From Temnothorax longispinosus (taxonomy: Eukaryota > Arthropoda > Insecta > Hymenoptera > Formicidae): a stretch of 64,000 nt of DNA. The translations under genes were made by a program, and so were the position numbers. The stretch lies in the NCBI RefSeq assembly GCF_030848805.1, contig NC_092365.1:6882001-6946000 (forward strand), in the 5' to 3' direction. The notes below the pieces were generated by a model. It was not told the DNA's origin. It saw only the letters and a list, made by a program, of their open reading frames with translations, and did no database searches. Shown one piece after another: positions 51,786 through 62,793 of the stretch (position 1 is its first letter; each line of letters begins with the position of its first letter).

Positions 51786-51976
51786 CTCGTGTGCTAACCT
51801 GCTGTCTAATGCGCAGGGAGTGTATATTATTTCCCTCCTCATCAGATAACATCATTCTTTTAATAGACGGCGATAAGAGTTCAGCAGCCTCGTGACTTCT
51901 CTTCACTTCTGGATTCGAAACTTCCGGTGGCGAACTCACGGATCTACTAGCGTTTGGAGAGGATATCGAATCCAAC
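51786..51976 (-). CDS. retn: Retained/dead ringer, exon (pre-REKLES linker)
   Basis: Bounded by AG (51977-51978) and a GTGAGT donor (51784-51785). Encodes a Ser/Pro-rich linker (SISSPNASRSVSSPPEVSNP) and SHEAAELLSPSIKRMMLSDE, then SLRIRQQVSTR. Phase agrees with both neighbouring exons. The linker is weakly conserved, but the splice sites and position fix it. Confidence 0.8.
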
Positions 51977-52055
51977 CTAATCGAAAGATTTTTATCATTA
52001 AACTATACACTTCCTTCCCGCCTGTCCATTAAAGCAGCCGGGAGCTCTTATTTAC

Positions 52056-52320
52056 CTGTTTCCGGAGTTTGCGAGATCCAAGGCCTCTCTCTGTTCGGGG
52101 CTATTTGCCGGTACCAATGGCGAGTGGGACGACGTTGGAGAGAAGGCTGGCTGTCCCATCGCTGGATAGATATTACTATTGGCTTGACTGTATATATTCC
52201 AGAATTGCAGTCCGGATTTAATTCCCTCCGCCGTTGTCGGCGGTGGTGTCGATGTGCTACCTTGGATCATCGGATTATTGGGAATTGTGCTTCTGTCTCT
52301 CAGTAGCCTCATCATGTACT
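52056..52320 (-). CDS. retn: Retained/dead ringer, exon after ARID
   Basis: Taken to start after TTTCAG at 52321 because that gives a phase match (Q|YMMRLLRDRS) with the exon ending at 54390; an in-frame ATG at 52345 lies upstream of the acceptor. Encodes YMMRLLRDRSTIPNNPMI, a Pro/Ser-rich stretch, and SPEQREALDLANSGNR before a GTAAAT donor (52054-52055). The REALDLA-like helix belongs to the start of the REKLES region. Confidence 0.8.
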
Positions 52321-52345
52321 CTGAAACTGTGTACGTGTTCGACAT

Positions 52346-54389
52346 TAGAGGTAAAATATGATAACTGAATTAGAAAGATAAAGAGCTGGAGCGGCGCGCT
52401 TAGTTACGCGTTTTCGATAGTTTACCATCTTGAATTATAATGATGGGATAATTATGAAAAATGATCGATAATCCTAAACATATGTATATATAAGATGAAT
52501 AAAACTCATATAATTTAATGATCATTTTCTTCTCTCTTTACGAGTTTATAGTCTTATTTATATAGAATAATATTAAAATAATTTGTAATATTATAAAAAT
52601 TATGATAATTATTCTAAGATGAAAAATAACCAAACAGAAAAATTTTTATTTTGCTGCTGAGTTTTGAAAAACAGGAAATCGAAGTATTGTTTGAAAAGAA
52701 CAAGGAATCATCAGAAACTCGTAAGAAATGCAATTAAACATATATGAAACAAATAAAAAAAATCTGAGTTCATAAAACTTTCCAAATTTTGTGTCGAGAC
52801 AATTGACACATATGTTTCTATGCATTTGGAATTAAAAATTTTTTTATTGCTTTATTTTTGGCGTTGTCAAATGAGCAATGCATCTCCATTCGCATAAAAG
52901 ACTAAAAGACGAATGAGTCACTATGAAGCCTCATCAACTTCCGAACTCTACAAATTACTTTTGAAAATATATGAAATCAAAATTAGAGTTATCTTTTAGA
53001 GTTATAAAATTTAAAATAATAACATAAAAGCGACGATGTCGGATAGGGTTGCAAACATTATTGCAATAATTCATTGAACGTCTTACGTTGATAAATATTC
53101 TTGATTATTTGAAATGTCATGGATTGTCTGATTTGGATTTCGGTGTTATTCTGAAACATATATATATTATAAAACGAATTTCACAGGCGTCTTTAACTGA
53201 CAGCTCAATCTCATCTTCTAAATTAAAGCAGCTCCGCTTACTTCATTATTCTACCAAATAACTGTAAGCTATAAAACGATGAAAAACTTGTTTTTGTAAG
53301 TCAATGTTTCGTCAACGGGAAACTCAAGTTTCGATATTCGTTAAAATCATATCAATGAACTTTCGAGTTTATCTACAAACTTATGTTATATTGAAATGTC
53401 TGTGATAGATGGATCGTCAAAAACCCAAAGATATCACGATATCTTGACCTCTGAATTTTTGTTGCTGCTATGATTTTTCATACCGCGGTAAAGCAGTAAT
53501 AAGTATCCGGTCGCACGAGGAAACGATCGAAGGAGAGCTACGAGTGCGATCGAAGCGCGCGACGTTACCCAGATCGTTGTCGGGCGCAGCGACGAGGTGG
53601 AAAGAGAGAAGGAAAGGGGGTAGGGAAATAGGAATGCTCGTTAGCGAGAGCCATCCGTTAACGCCTGTCTTCCGGAGGATCGTACAATCAATTATGCCTC
53701 CTTCGCTCTCGCATCATCATCTCCGGGGAGGCCCGAAGCACTACCTACCGATTTAAAATAAACTCGTGTGTGTGTGCTCTACCTCTTCTCGTTTCCTTCC
53801 TCCGTTTTTTCTATCCCGTTCCCCCCCCCCCTCCCCCGATATCTTCCCTATCGTCGGGAAGTCTCTCATTTTTGCTCTTATCTCCGCTCTTTTTCTTTTT
53901 CTATTTCTGATTACGACGTTGTGAATTGCGTCTGTCACTTGGAAAAGTATCGTAGACAGTCGGAGCTATTAACTATACGCCAATAGAGCGGCAGCAATGT
54001 CAAACATACCTACCCGATGTGTACCGATAACGGAAATCGAATTTTAATCCTTAAAGGCTACTAGGTCCATATATGGTTCTAAAAATTTTTATTTTTGGGT
54101 AATTTAATATTAATTAATGGCAATTTTTCTAATTCTGTTATATTTTTCAGTCTTTTCTACCCCTATTTCATATATAACTTCTTTAAATTTGATTGATTAA
54201 ACCCAGAGTTATACGCGATCAAGGTTGCGAGATTCATATACAGACAGTGTGTTGAGATTTGAAGTGTAGCCTTTAAGGGTATAGCCTCAAGTGGTTGAGA
54301 TTTGAAGTGTAACCTTTAAGGGTTGATCCAACGAAATTCGCACGTGCGAACAAGTTCCATCTTCGAAAAAAGACAAAAGGAACACTTAC
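52346..54389 (-). other. retn intron with short repeats
   Basis: Intron between the exons at 54390 and 52320. It contains a C-run (53820-53830), a copy of the TATATTTTTCAGTCTTTTCT repeat (about 54140) also seen near 44210, and two copies of TTGAGATTTGAAGTGTARCCTTTAAGGGT (about 54250 and 54296; motif given in degenerate form). No exon recognised. Confidence 0.6.
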
Positions 54390-54709
54390 GTTGACTACTT
54401 GACAGGTTTGGTGGAAGATGCGGCGGAGCGTGCGGATGGTGTTGCGCAGCATGCGGATGTCCATTCACGACGTGATGCTGCGACGCTTCGTTCGCAGCCA
54501 CCGCCATTTGGGCGATGGAGATCGGCAACGGCATCGGATTCTGCGGCAGCGAATTGTGCTGATTGCGTGTCACTAGACTTTCGTTGTTACCGTAATTGTA
54601 ATTGTTCCTGCGGCTCTCACGACGATTCGTCTCAATCGCTGTCTGGAGCTGTTCTTGGGTCGACAGCGCTTCCTTATCTCTCTCGTATGGATACAGATAC
54701 TTCATATAC
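54390..54709 (-). CDS. retn: Retained/dead ringer, second ARID exon
   Basis: Follows AG at 54710-54711 and completes the ARID fold: YMKYLYPYERDKEALSTQEQ, LQTAIETNRRESRRNN. The 'RYMKYLYpYE' start of the last ARID helix and the following NRRE match the extended ARID of ARID3 proteins. It then gives a His/Pro/Asn-rich region (AAQHHPHAPPHLPPNLSSSQ) before a GTAAGT donor (54388-54389). Phase matches the upstream exon (CA|G). Confidence 0.9.
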
Positions 54710-54849
54710 CTATCAGCAAATTATTCGCGTTAAGTGTATGTCTTTTCACAGGACAATGGAATCTAAGAACTACAATGCGTTTGAATGTTCATAAGCATCG
54801 TAATAAGAATTTAAAAACGTTTTTCACAGATACAAGAAGTATTCTTCGG

Positions 54850-54907
54850 CCCAGACAGGGACATAAGACGTCTTATGTCCCGATTTTGGACATGCATGCT
54901 GTCTGGG
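54850..54907. mobile_element. Short CCCAGACA-type MITE
   Basis: CCCAGACA…TGTCTGGG ends enclose GGGACATAAGACGTCTTATG, a palindrome centred on AAGACGTCTT. It is one of three related insertions in or near retn introns (also 56100-56207 and 59362-59469). Only 58 bp, probably internally deleted. Confidence 0.6.
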
Positions 54908-55265
54908 GGAGTTTATTTTAAATGAAATCAATCTACAACTTTATAGACGCAAAAGTCATAAAATAATTAATTCTAGATCACCCTATTAAGATAAATTTCA
55001 TTCATATTTTTCCCCCAAAAGGTATAATGGGTTTTCCCCATACGATGAATGGATATAATTAGCTCGAGCTCCTAAAAAGAGATGGAGAGACAGTTGGACG
55101 TCGTGGCCTCAAGTTAATCAACACCGATTCTCGCCAGATGAATGCTGTCGCGAGCAGATTTCGTTCGGGCCAGGCCGTATTTTCGTATTTTCTCCTCTAT
55201 CTCGCGTACATATCGCCGAGGAAAGATAGCCGGTTGCCGGAATGATGGATGCGCCGACCGCGGCG

Positions 55266-55335
55266 GGGCGAGGCGAGGCGAGGCGAGGCGAGGCGAGGCG
55301 AGGCGAGGCGAGGCGAGGCGAGGCGAGGCGAGGCG
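55266..55335. repeat. GGCGA pentanucleotide array
   Basis: About 14 uninterrupted copies of the 5-bp unit GGCGA inside the intron that splits the retn ARID domain. Open frames in all phases (poly-GEARR/LASPR) are by-products of the repeat. Confidence 0.95.
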
Positions 55336-56099
55336 GTGCGACGCGACACGACGCCGACGTTCCGTCGTGCACACAAAGCGCGTTGCGCGCGCGGAGTTAT
55401 TTTCACGAGCGCACACCCCTAGCATCGCGCCCGTGTAATTCATATTAGACCGCACTTATAATGTGTCGGCGTTCATCCATCCCTCTTCTACCGGCCTGGC
55501 CGCGCGCGCGCGCATTTTCGCGTTCCTTCTCTCTTTTCCATTCCCCGCGCGACTTCCCTCTTCTTCATCGCGCGTCCGACCGCGCGGGATAAGCGGGATG
55601 CCTCGCGCCGCGGCCGTCGTCTCCACCGAATCCCGCCGACGAATCTCTATTTAGAAACTCCCCCTCATCCTTTCCCGTCTCCCTCGCGCGGGGAAACGAG
55701 ACATCGCGAACGGCAGATAAATCTTCGTCGCCGCGCTGAATATGCCCGGTATTATATAAACGAATATATATCGTGCCAACGGTTCCAGGTTGTCACAACT
55801 CGCCCCGCGAGGTGTCCCCGGCTCGTGAGGGATCGCACGGGGGATCCGAGACGTAGACGACACGTCGGCTTAAGACGATGCACCTGTACGTCACGCCTCC
55901 GACTCGTCACCCTAACGTTCTTTTATCTCCTCGTCGTCGACAGGGAACGCGTAATAACACGCTTGCAGGTCCGCGCGACATCTCTGCTCCCTCCATCAGG
56001 AGGTTTTATTTGTCGTATTTTATCAGCTAATATACTAAAGACTGTAATCCGTCTTAATTTAATTGGACTTTAACGCGGCTTTGATAGGCGGATCAATTA
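55336..56099. other. CpG-rich part of retn intron
   Basis: GC-rich intron sequence without a recognised exon or element. Overlapping frames on both strands reflect base composition. Confidence 0.5.
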
Positions 56100-56207
56100 C
56101 CCAGATAACACGCATGTCCCAAATCGGGACATAAGACGTGTCTTAAAGACGTCTTAATAATGTCTTTAAGACGTCTTAAGTCTCGATCTGGGACATTGCG
56201 TTCTGGG
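56100..56207. mobile_element. 108-bp MITE, CCCAGA family, TA target
   Basis: Ends CCCAGATAACACGCATGTCC / complement (GGACATTGCGTTCTGGG), flanked by TA (56098-56099 and 56208-56209). The centre holds several AAGACGTCTT palindromes. Same family type as 59362-59469. Confidence 0.75.
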
Positions 56208-56532
56208 TACAGAGATATTCATTAAGCGAAACGCAGAAAGGCGGAGAAACGAATCCAACACGACTGAACGATGCAAATATGCGCGAATAGTCGATCCGGT
56301 ATCAAAAGCAGGTATCTCGCACGGCGCGGATAGCTCTATCGAGCACGATGATCTTGACGAGACGCGCGTAAAAGTCACGACGCTCTTAGTCATTGCCGCA
56401 GATTTCACGCTCGGATGACTCCACCGTCGGCTGAGACTTATTGTATGCGAATTACACGACGGGCCCCGGGCATTATGTTCCTTTATAGGCAAAGACCGGG
56501 GTCCCGGATGAGAAACTTCACGATCTACTTAC

Positions 56533-56716
56533 TGAGTTCGCAAAGTAAACGCGGCGGAAGTGATGCTCGCTGGCAGCTTGAGACCTTTGATGATTTCCTG
56601 CCACAGCTTCTTGTTGATTACCTCGACCAATCCACCTCGCTGTACCACCAACTTGTAAAGCTCGAACAGATCCAATACGGATTTTGCCATGATGGGAAGT
56701 CGGCTGATGGGCGTTC
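56533..56716 (-). CDS. retn: Retained/dead ringer, first visible ARID exon
   Basis: Encodes GTPISRLPIMAKSVLDLFEL, YKLVVQRGGLVEVINKKLWQ and EIIKGLKLPASITSAAFTLR, almost all of the ARID DNA-binding domain up to the last helix. The LPIMAK and GGLVEVINKKLWQEI blocks are diagnostic of the ARID3/dead ringer subfamily, nuclear AT-rich-DNA-binding transcription factors needed for patterning and neural and muscle development in Drosophila. Bounded by AG (56717-56718) and a GTAAGT donor (56531-56532). Earlier exons (the acidic N-terminus and the FLDxLFxFMQ start of ARID) are not found in the window and probably lie past 64000. Confidence 0.92.
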
Positions 56717-57149
56717 CTATAAAATAAAAATAATTTTCAATTTACATATACATGTTTAATATCGAAACTTTGGAATAAAGACTTCAATTTGCACAACACG
56801 TGAAATGCATTAAATACATAAAAATTGTACAATGTTTTATTTTTCTGTGATCCTCTCAACGATAAAATTGGTATTATACATATTATATGGATGTAGTTAA
56901 TCCATGAAATACGTTCTTTATGAAACGTGTCCGAAGAAAAACGACGATATTAACGAATGGAAATGTAAAGAGATTTCACAGGAGATTTAAATATATCAAG
57001 GGATTTCCCAAGACCACCTCGGGATTTCGCAAAATCAATGAACAGCTGACGTAGTCAGACTATAGGTGACGCAAACCATCCTTTACCCATTGCGTGATCA
57101 ACCGAGGCAGATTTCGCGATCGTCTTAAAGTACGACTAGCGTAAAGCCG

Positions 57150-57212
57150 CTCGGATTTTACGAGGTTTGTCCAGAGATATCCAGCGTGGGGCGTTAACAA
57201 GAGCAATAACGA
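57150..57212 (+). repeat. Diverged repeat, copy 1 of 3
   Basis: Contains GGATTTTACGAGGTTTGTCC and GGGGCGTTAACAAGAGCAAT. The same pair of motifs at the same spacing recurs at about 58160-58255 and 58665-58745. Confidence 0.6.
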
Positions 57213-57546
57213 ATTCCCAACAATCACGCGAGTGCCGCAGTCTTTTACGATCTTCCTTAGGGTGCATCGCGTCGGATGTAAGAAATAAAGAGCGCGGAGA
57301 GAAAGAGAGAAGAGAAGTATAGCGGATTAAGGGTAGAAAACGAATGCGCGGAGTCGAAAATTCGATAAGGTATCGAAACGGTTGTATTAAAAGTTATCGA
57401 TTGGCTGCTTCGCGGGCAGTTCTTTTATGAGCTCCCGCGCGATAAAACGACGATGCAAATAACACTCGTATTCGCGAATTCTGACAGAAATTGGCAACAA
57501 GTTCTGCTTTTGTCCGTAATATTTGTCCGATATAATGGTCATCTTA

Positions 57547-57688
57547 GAGCCGGTTTCACCATCTCCGATTAGTTTAATCGGCCGATTAAGTGCCAACCAT
57601 GATTGGTCAATCTGCTTAACGACATATGCGATTGGTCAGTTCTAAATAATCGGCCGATTAAACTAATCGCAGATGGTGAAACCGACCC
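57547..57688. mobile_element. 142-bp MITE with TTA target duplication
   Basis: TIRs GAGCCGGTTTCACCATCTCC / complement (GGAGATGGTGAAACCGACCC-like) are flanked by TTA at 57544-57546 and 57689-57691. The interior has inverted TTAATCGGCCGATTAA and ATTGGTCA motifs. The TWA target indicates a Harbinger-type transposase. Confidence 0.8.
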
Positions 57689-58159
57689 TTACACTGTTAA
57701 ATTTGTAGTGTCAAATTATATTCAATTTGAGTTATTTTTAATCATTTCTATAGAGGTCGCCACTGATCCTACTCAATATGTTGTTAATTTAATTAAACCA
57801 ACGGAGTTAAAATAACACTGTTTTGTGTTAAAATAACAAATTTCGACATACATGATGGTCAAAAATAACAAAATGCTATTTAACTGAAGGTATTGGTTTA
57901 AATTTCATCCTTTAATATTCAACGGTGTATATCCAATGTTAAAAATTAATTGAGCCGTTTTAGAGAAAGACGCGTCTTTGTGGAATATAACGTAGCGGTG
58001 CTACGCGCTCAGAATTATACAACGCCACACGTGAAAGCCACACGTTGACACGTAATATCGCGAGTAATATTCCTCTCGTCTCGACGACATTCAGACAGAT
58101 ACGAAGAAATTCTTCGGCTAATTCGTACGCGTATTACCGCGCCGCCTACTATGGTAGCC

Positions 58160-58255
58160 AGGCCATCGAATTTTACGAGGTTGCCCGAGCAACGACTTAA
58201 CGGAGTGTTAACAAGAGCAGCAGTCGAGCTGCTCGCGACTATCGTGCGCTTAAAC
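58160..58255 (+). repeat. Diverged repeat, copy 2 of 3
   Basis: Contains CGAATTTTACGAGGTTGCCC, then TTAACGGAGTGTTAACAAGA and GCTCGCGACTATCGTGCG. The open frame over it (58151-58450) shows no family motif. Confidence 0.6.
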
Positions 58256-58664
58256 TACGTAAACGTAAACGCACACCTTTACGAGCTTTCGAGTTGGCGT
58301 AATCTGAGGTTTAGAGTCGCGCATAAATGCGCGCCCGAGAGCGACGTGTCTGAAATGACCGAACGATTGAAAATCTTTCACGAAACAGCTAGAACCTGGG
58401 GAGTAATGCCCCGAAACGTTAAAAGCGCATTTTATCTGCCGCGGAGATAAAAATATAAATATATAATTTCCAACTTCGGTCGTTATTATATTTAATACTC
58501 CCTTACGTCATCAAGCGCATCGGCAATTCAATCTTTTATACATTTTTGTTATACGTTTGATTTTTATATCTCGTCGTAGGTCGTAGGCGAGGCTCGACTC
58601 CGAGGCTCGAAATTCCCCGATGACTCCTTCGCCGCCGCGCGGTGGTCGCCACTTTCCACGGAGC

Positions 58665-58745
58665 CGACGAATTTTACGAGTTTGTCCAGAGGCTCGAGTT
58701 AACGGGGCGTTAACAAGGGCAATACTCGCGACTATCGCGCGTGCG
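58665..58745 (+). repeat. Diverged repeat, copy 3 of 3
   Basis: Contains CGAATTTTACGAGTTTGTCC, GAGTTAACGGGGCGTTAACA and ACTCGCGACTATCGCGCG. The third copy is about 500 bp from the second; the origin of the repeat is unknown. Confidence 0.6.
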
Positions 58746-59361
58746 AAGCCCGCTTTTGCGGCTCTTTACGAGCTCGCGAACGATTCTGTACGATGCCTCG
58801 GTGTACACGTTTACCACGAACGCGCGCGCAGACAAACACAGACGCAAGATACGGACAATGAGAAGGAGAAGCGCGGGTTCGCGGCTCTCGGCCTCGGCTC
58901 GGCGTAGCGCGGCTTGGCGCGGCGCGGCGCCGTATCGCAGGATCGTTTATCCGCCATCGAGGACGATGAAGGGGGCTGCCGCCATTTCTGACCGACGAGA
59001 GGAGGCAATAAAACCGCGCTTCTCCGGGTAGGGGAACCAGCAATTTCGGGCTATCGAGCGTGCTCCCTTCGGGTTTATTATTGGCCCTGCAATTATTGTT
59101 GATATACGCGCAACCCGGCAACCCGCGCTTAATGTTCCTATGTAGGGCGCGGCGATAAAAGCTGCGCAACATGGCGACCGATAGAGCCAGTCCCTCTCGT
59201 CCCTTGTGTATCGCGCGAGGCTCCTCCGGTGAAAATGCAATCGATGGCGGCGGCGATGCGTTGAGCAGCGATAACCTATGCGAGCTAGAATGTGTGTGTG
59301 CTTTGTTAAATTTTTTTTGATAAAATATTCTGATGAAGAACGCGTCGAGCTTCCTCGAGAT

Positions 59362-59469
59362 CCCAGACAAAGACAGCGTAAAGACATCTTTAAGATAACT
59401 TTTAGACATATATGTGTCTAAAAGACATTTTAAAGACGTCTTTACGGCGTCTTTTACGTGCTGTCTGGG
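59362..59469. mobile_element. 108-bp MITE, CCCAGACA family
   Basis: CCCAGACAAAGACAGCGTAA at the left and CTTTTACGTGCTGTCTGGG at the right form TIRs. The interior is a run of AAGACGTCTT/TAAAGACATC palindromic motifs. Flanking bases are AT on both sides. Confidence 0.7.
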
Positions 59470-59699
59470 ATAAACCATAAAGGTCAATATTAAAAATAAT
59501 TTCTCAATGAGCGATTAAAGTAAAAGAATAAAGTAAAAAAAGAACGCATCAAAATCATGTTGCTTCACCTTATATCGAATCTTCATAAAATCGTAAAGAG
59601 GCAGAATAGGATTCGCGAAGTTGCGTTTATCCTTCTTACGCGATATAATATTCCTCGACACGAGATTGACGAGAAAGGGAGGGACGATACAAAACAGCG

Positions 59700-59850
59700 G
59701 GAGTGAATGCTCAGGAAGATAAAATAGCGAGGGAAAGAGAAAGAATAAGAGAGGAGAATAAGAGAAAGGAAGAGGGACGGACAAAGAGAGAAAAGAAGAG
59801 AAAGAGCGAGAAAGAGAGACAGAGAGGAGGAAGGGAACGTTTCAGGATGC
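59700..59850. repeat. Purine-rich GA tract
   Basis: A low-complexity AGA/GAG-rich stretch on the plus strand. Lys/Glu/Arg-rich frames across it are artefacts. Confidence 0.8.
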
Positions 59851-61436
59851 GATTACGACTTTTCTTGGTAGGGCGTCCAATCAGCAGTTATTTTTATAAC
59901 GGCCGCCGTCGCGCCGTGCCGCGCCATACCGCGGACTCGTCCAAGTAGTGGTGGCGAAGTAGCACCGCGACGAGCAACAGTGGCCATCGCACGTTGGCTT
60001 TCAACGAGCCAAAGTAGCCATTCGCTTCGCGTACATCAGGCGTTACGCGGTATCGTCGGGCGTTCCTCGTGGAAAAAAAGCGTGCGAGAGATTTTATGAT
60101 AAAAATCACGCACACCCAGCGCGTACCATCCGATAAACCTTCGTTCCCCGCAGACGACAGCGACAAGATTATTTTGTATTTTCTGCGGTATCACGATAGA
60201 ATCAAACGAAGGCGCATTGGACAAACGTCGCTCGAGACCAAGACCGCTTGTTTTAGCTTCAAACGACAAAGCGGTGAAATTACGAGCTATAAAACTAAGA
60301 TAATTTTCTTAGGAAACTCAAGTGCCACCGTTCGGTTTCGATATAATGTTTCTTTTAGGAGAGAGAGGAGAGGAGACACGAGACCGAGCCGAGAAATCCC
60401 ACGGGCGAATGCGCGCGTCTTGGTACCATATTTGTCGAGTATACCCTCGTGAAGGTGTAGTGGGGGTAATTGACATACGAAACAAAATGTTTCGTTTTAT
60501 GGGTTATTGCGAGGGGCGAACAGGCGCGGCGGGGTCGAGGGAGTGTCCGATCTAATAACGATCGGCTACGTCGGAGGCCTTTATTAACACACGCATACAC
60601 CTCGTCCCCTGCCAATGTGCCGGCCGCTTCCCTCCATCTCCTTCCCGTGCTTAAAGGGGGTTTTAGACGCGCGAAATGGCTTTTCCCGGAATCTCGCGTA
60701 ACGGCCCCGAAGAATCTATCGAATAATAAGCCGTCGACGGGATATACCCCTGTGAGATCGCGCGCGCCTCTTTTGCCAGTCACTTTCCCGTCGAGGTTAA
60801 GGGTTAATCTTAAGTTCCAACCCGTGCGACCCTTTCTTTTCCTAAGCGCATTAAAAAATATTTTTTGATGAAGATTAAGAAATCTATGTCGATGGATACG
60901 TGGATCCTTCGATTATCCCCTGATCAAGCTTTTCAAATTTTTCGAAATTTTCGAAGGTGGACGCGGTACCTTTGTACCGCGAGTGTTTTACCATCTAATT
61001 TGAGGTTTCGCTGTCATGCGTGTCGTCTTGCCGTCTACGGCTTGGCAATCAAATAATAATCCGTCCGATCCAGCAAGATATCTTTTGTAAAAGCTACCTG
61101 TGGCCTATGAACATCCGCATCTCGTTTCTGAAAAGAATAAGGATTCGACCTTCGACGTAGAGGTCGAGAAACGAAATGCAAAACCCGGCGCGAGAAGAGG
61201 GGAGGTCAAGAAGGGGCGAAGGAGAAGGAGGGACAATTTCTGGAGACGGGAGAGCCTCGCGCGAGTTAACTTTGTTAGCGCTTGGCATTATCAGACCGGC
61301 AAAAGAGATTGGCATTGCGAGGAATAGCTGGGAGGGGGTGGAGTTTCATATGAAATACACGTGACATTTACTGCCTTCACCGGCTGGGCCCCTGCAAAGA
61401 CGCAAACGCATTATAAATAGATCTCCTCCCTGTTTA

Positions 61437-61478
<42 letters not shown>

Positions 61479-62672
61479 CACCCTTCTTTTTTCTCCGCAT
61501 CACTCGAGTTCTCACTCCGGCTCTCCGGTCGAGAGGCTCGAAGATTAAGAAAGGTTCCCGGGAGGAAGAGAGGGAGCACGGTACGGCCGCAGCCGCCGCG
61601 CCGCATAGACCGCTACAATCTGGTTTATAATCTTGTTAGGATTTCGCGGAAATATTGGCGTAATTTACGATCCGTCTTAGTGAAGTTAACTGTCGGAGAG
61701 TGTGCCGCAATGAAACGATGAAGGCGTACGAAGGGTTGCGCTCAACGGCTGCGCTTTTGTAGCAATGCTTACGGATCTCGTCGTTGCGTTTCTCCGTGTC
61801 CCTCCCTTCCTCTCCCTCCCCACCCTCCCTCCTTCCGTCTCCACCCTCCCCTTTCCTATTTCTTCTTCTCTTCAATCGTCTTTTAGCCGTATATTCTCTT
61901 CTTTCCGATTATTCATCCCTCAAAGTTCCCTCGCGAGAGTGTCGTGCCAGCCGGTTTTGCATTCGAGAGCTTCGAGGCGCGTCGCAATTTGAATACGCGC
62001 GACAGTCGTCAAACTCGACACAAACGCGTGAGAGACACGTAAACAAGTCGCAAATTATCAACGGCAAACTTTCATAGATGCGCCTTCTCCAGAGGATGCT
62101 GCGCGGAGCGACACACGTTGTGTTTCTCCGCGCGTTAGAAACGCGATACATCATGCCGGCCACAAATGCAACACCGTCGGTGGCGGGTTCCGCTATCGAG
62201 GCATCGAAATCTCTACGAGGATCCACCGTTAACGATGAGACCCTAAGAGCCACTTGTTGCTCGACGAATCAAATAATTGTATTTCCGTCAGCCGACGAGT
62301 TATCCACGGGGCGTCGACTGAGTTACGGGTGTGGAACAAAATAGAGAGGCGCTTCGTGGGTGGTATCGCTGGTGCCTCTCCCAGTGTCTCCTCCTCGTCG
62401 AGCGACATAATCCGAGAAAACAAGATGGATCGAATGTAGAATATTCGAGATCAGCGGCGGATTATCCGCTTACCACATCAGACGCATAAGAAAGTACGTA
62501 TACAAACATATGTAAGCTTGAACGCAGCGAAGACTCGACATTTTTGCTGCTTTTGACCTTCTTGCGTTTGCAGAAAAAAATTATTGACATTTTTGCTGCT
62601 TTTGATCTTCTTGCGTTTGCAGGAAAAAAGAATCAACAGGATTGTGCCACGCCTCTCTTCAAAATTCTGAAT
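59851..62672. other. CpG-rich DNA upstream of visible retn exons
   Basis: Long overlapping frames occur in several phases but show no domain, splice pattern or repeat family I recognise. A (CT)n run lies at 61439-61475. I take this as non-coding, probably 5' intron or regulatory sequence of retn. Confidence 0.45.
62538..62632. repeat. ~48-bp tandem duplication
   Basis: GACATTTTTGCTGCTTTTGA followed by YCTTCTTGCGTTTGCAG occurs twice in tandem with two or three differences. Confidence 0.85.
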
Positions 62673-62793
62673 AGCTAACAAAAGCCTCCAAAAGATGTCC
62701 CAAAAACATTTTAAAAATGTCTAAAGAAATTTAGACGTTCTTTAGACGTCTTCCAAACGTCCCCAGGACGTTCCTTATAAACTTTTGTTAGCT
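62673..62793. mobile_element. 121-bp inverted-repeat element
   Basis: Ends AGCTAACAAAAG / CTTTTGTTAGCT. The interior has TTTAGACGTTCTTTAGACGT-like motifs resembling those in the CCCAGACA MITEs, though the termini differ. No clear target duplication. Confidence 0.55.

Noticed and set aside
55114..55455. Arg/Ala/Ser-rich frames in all phases
   Set aside because: Produced by the GGCGA pentanucleotide array.
58732..59487. 251-codon minus-strand frame upstream of the visible retn exons
   Set aside because: Considered as a retn 5' exon, but it lacks the acidic N-terminus and the FLDxLFxFMQ start of ARID, and it overlaps a MITE and a diverged repeat.
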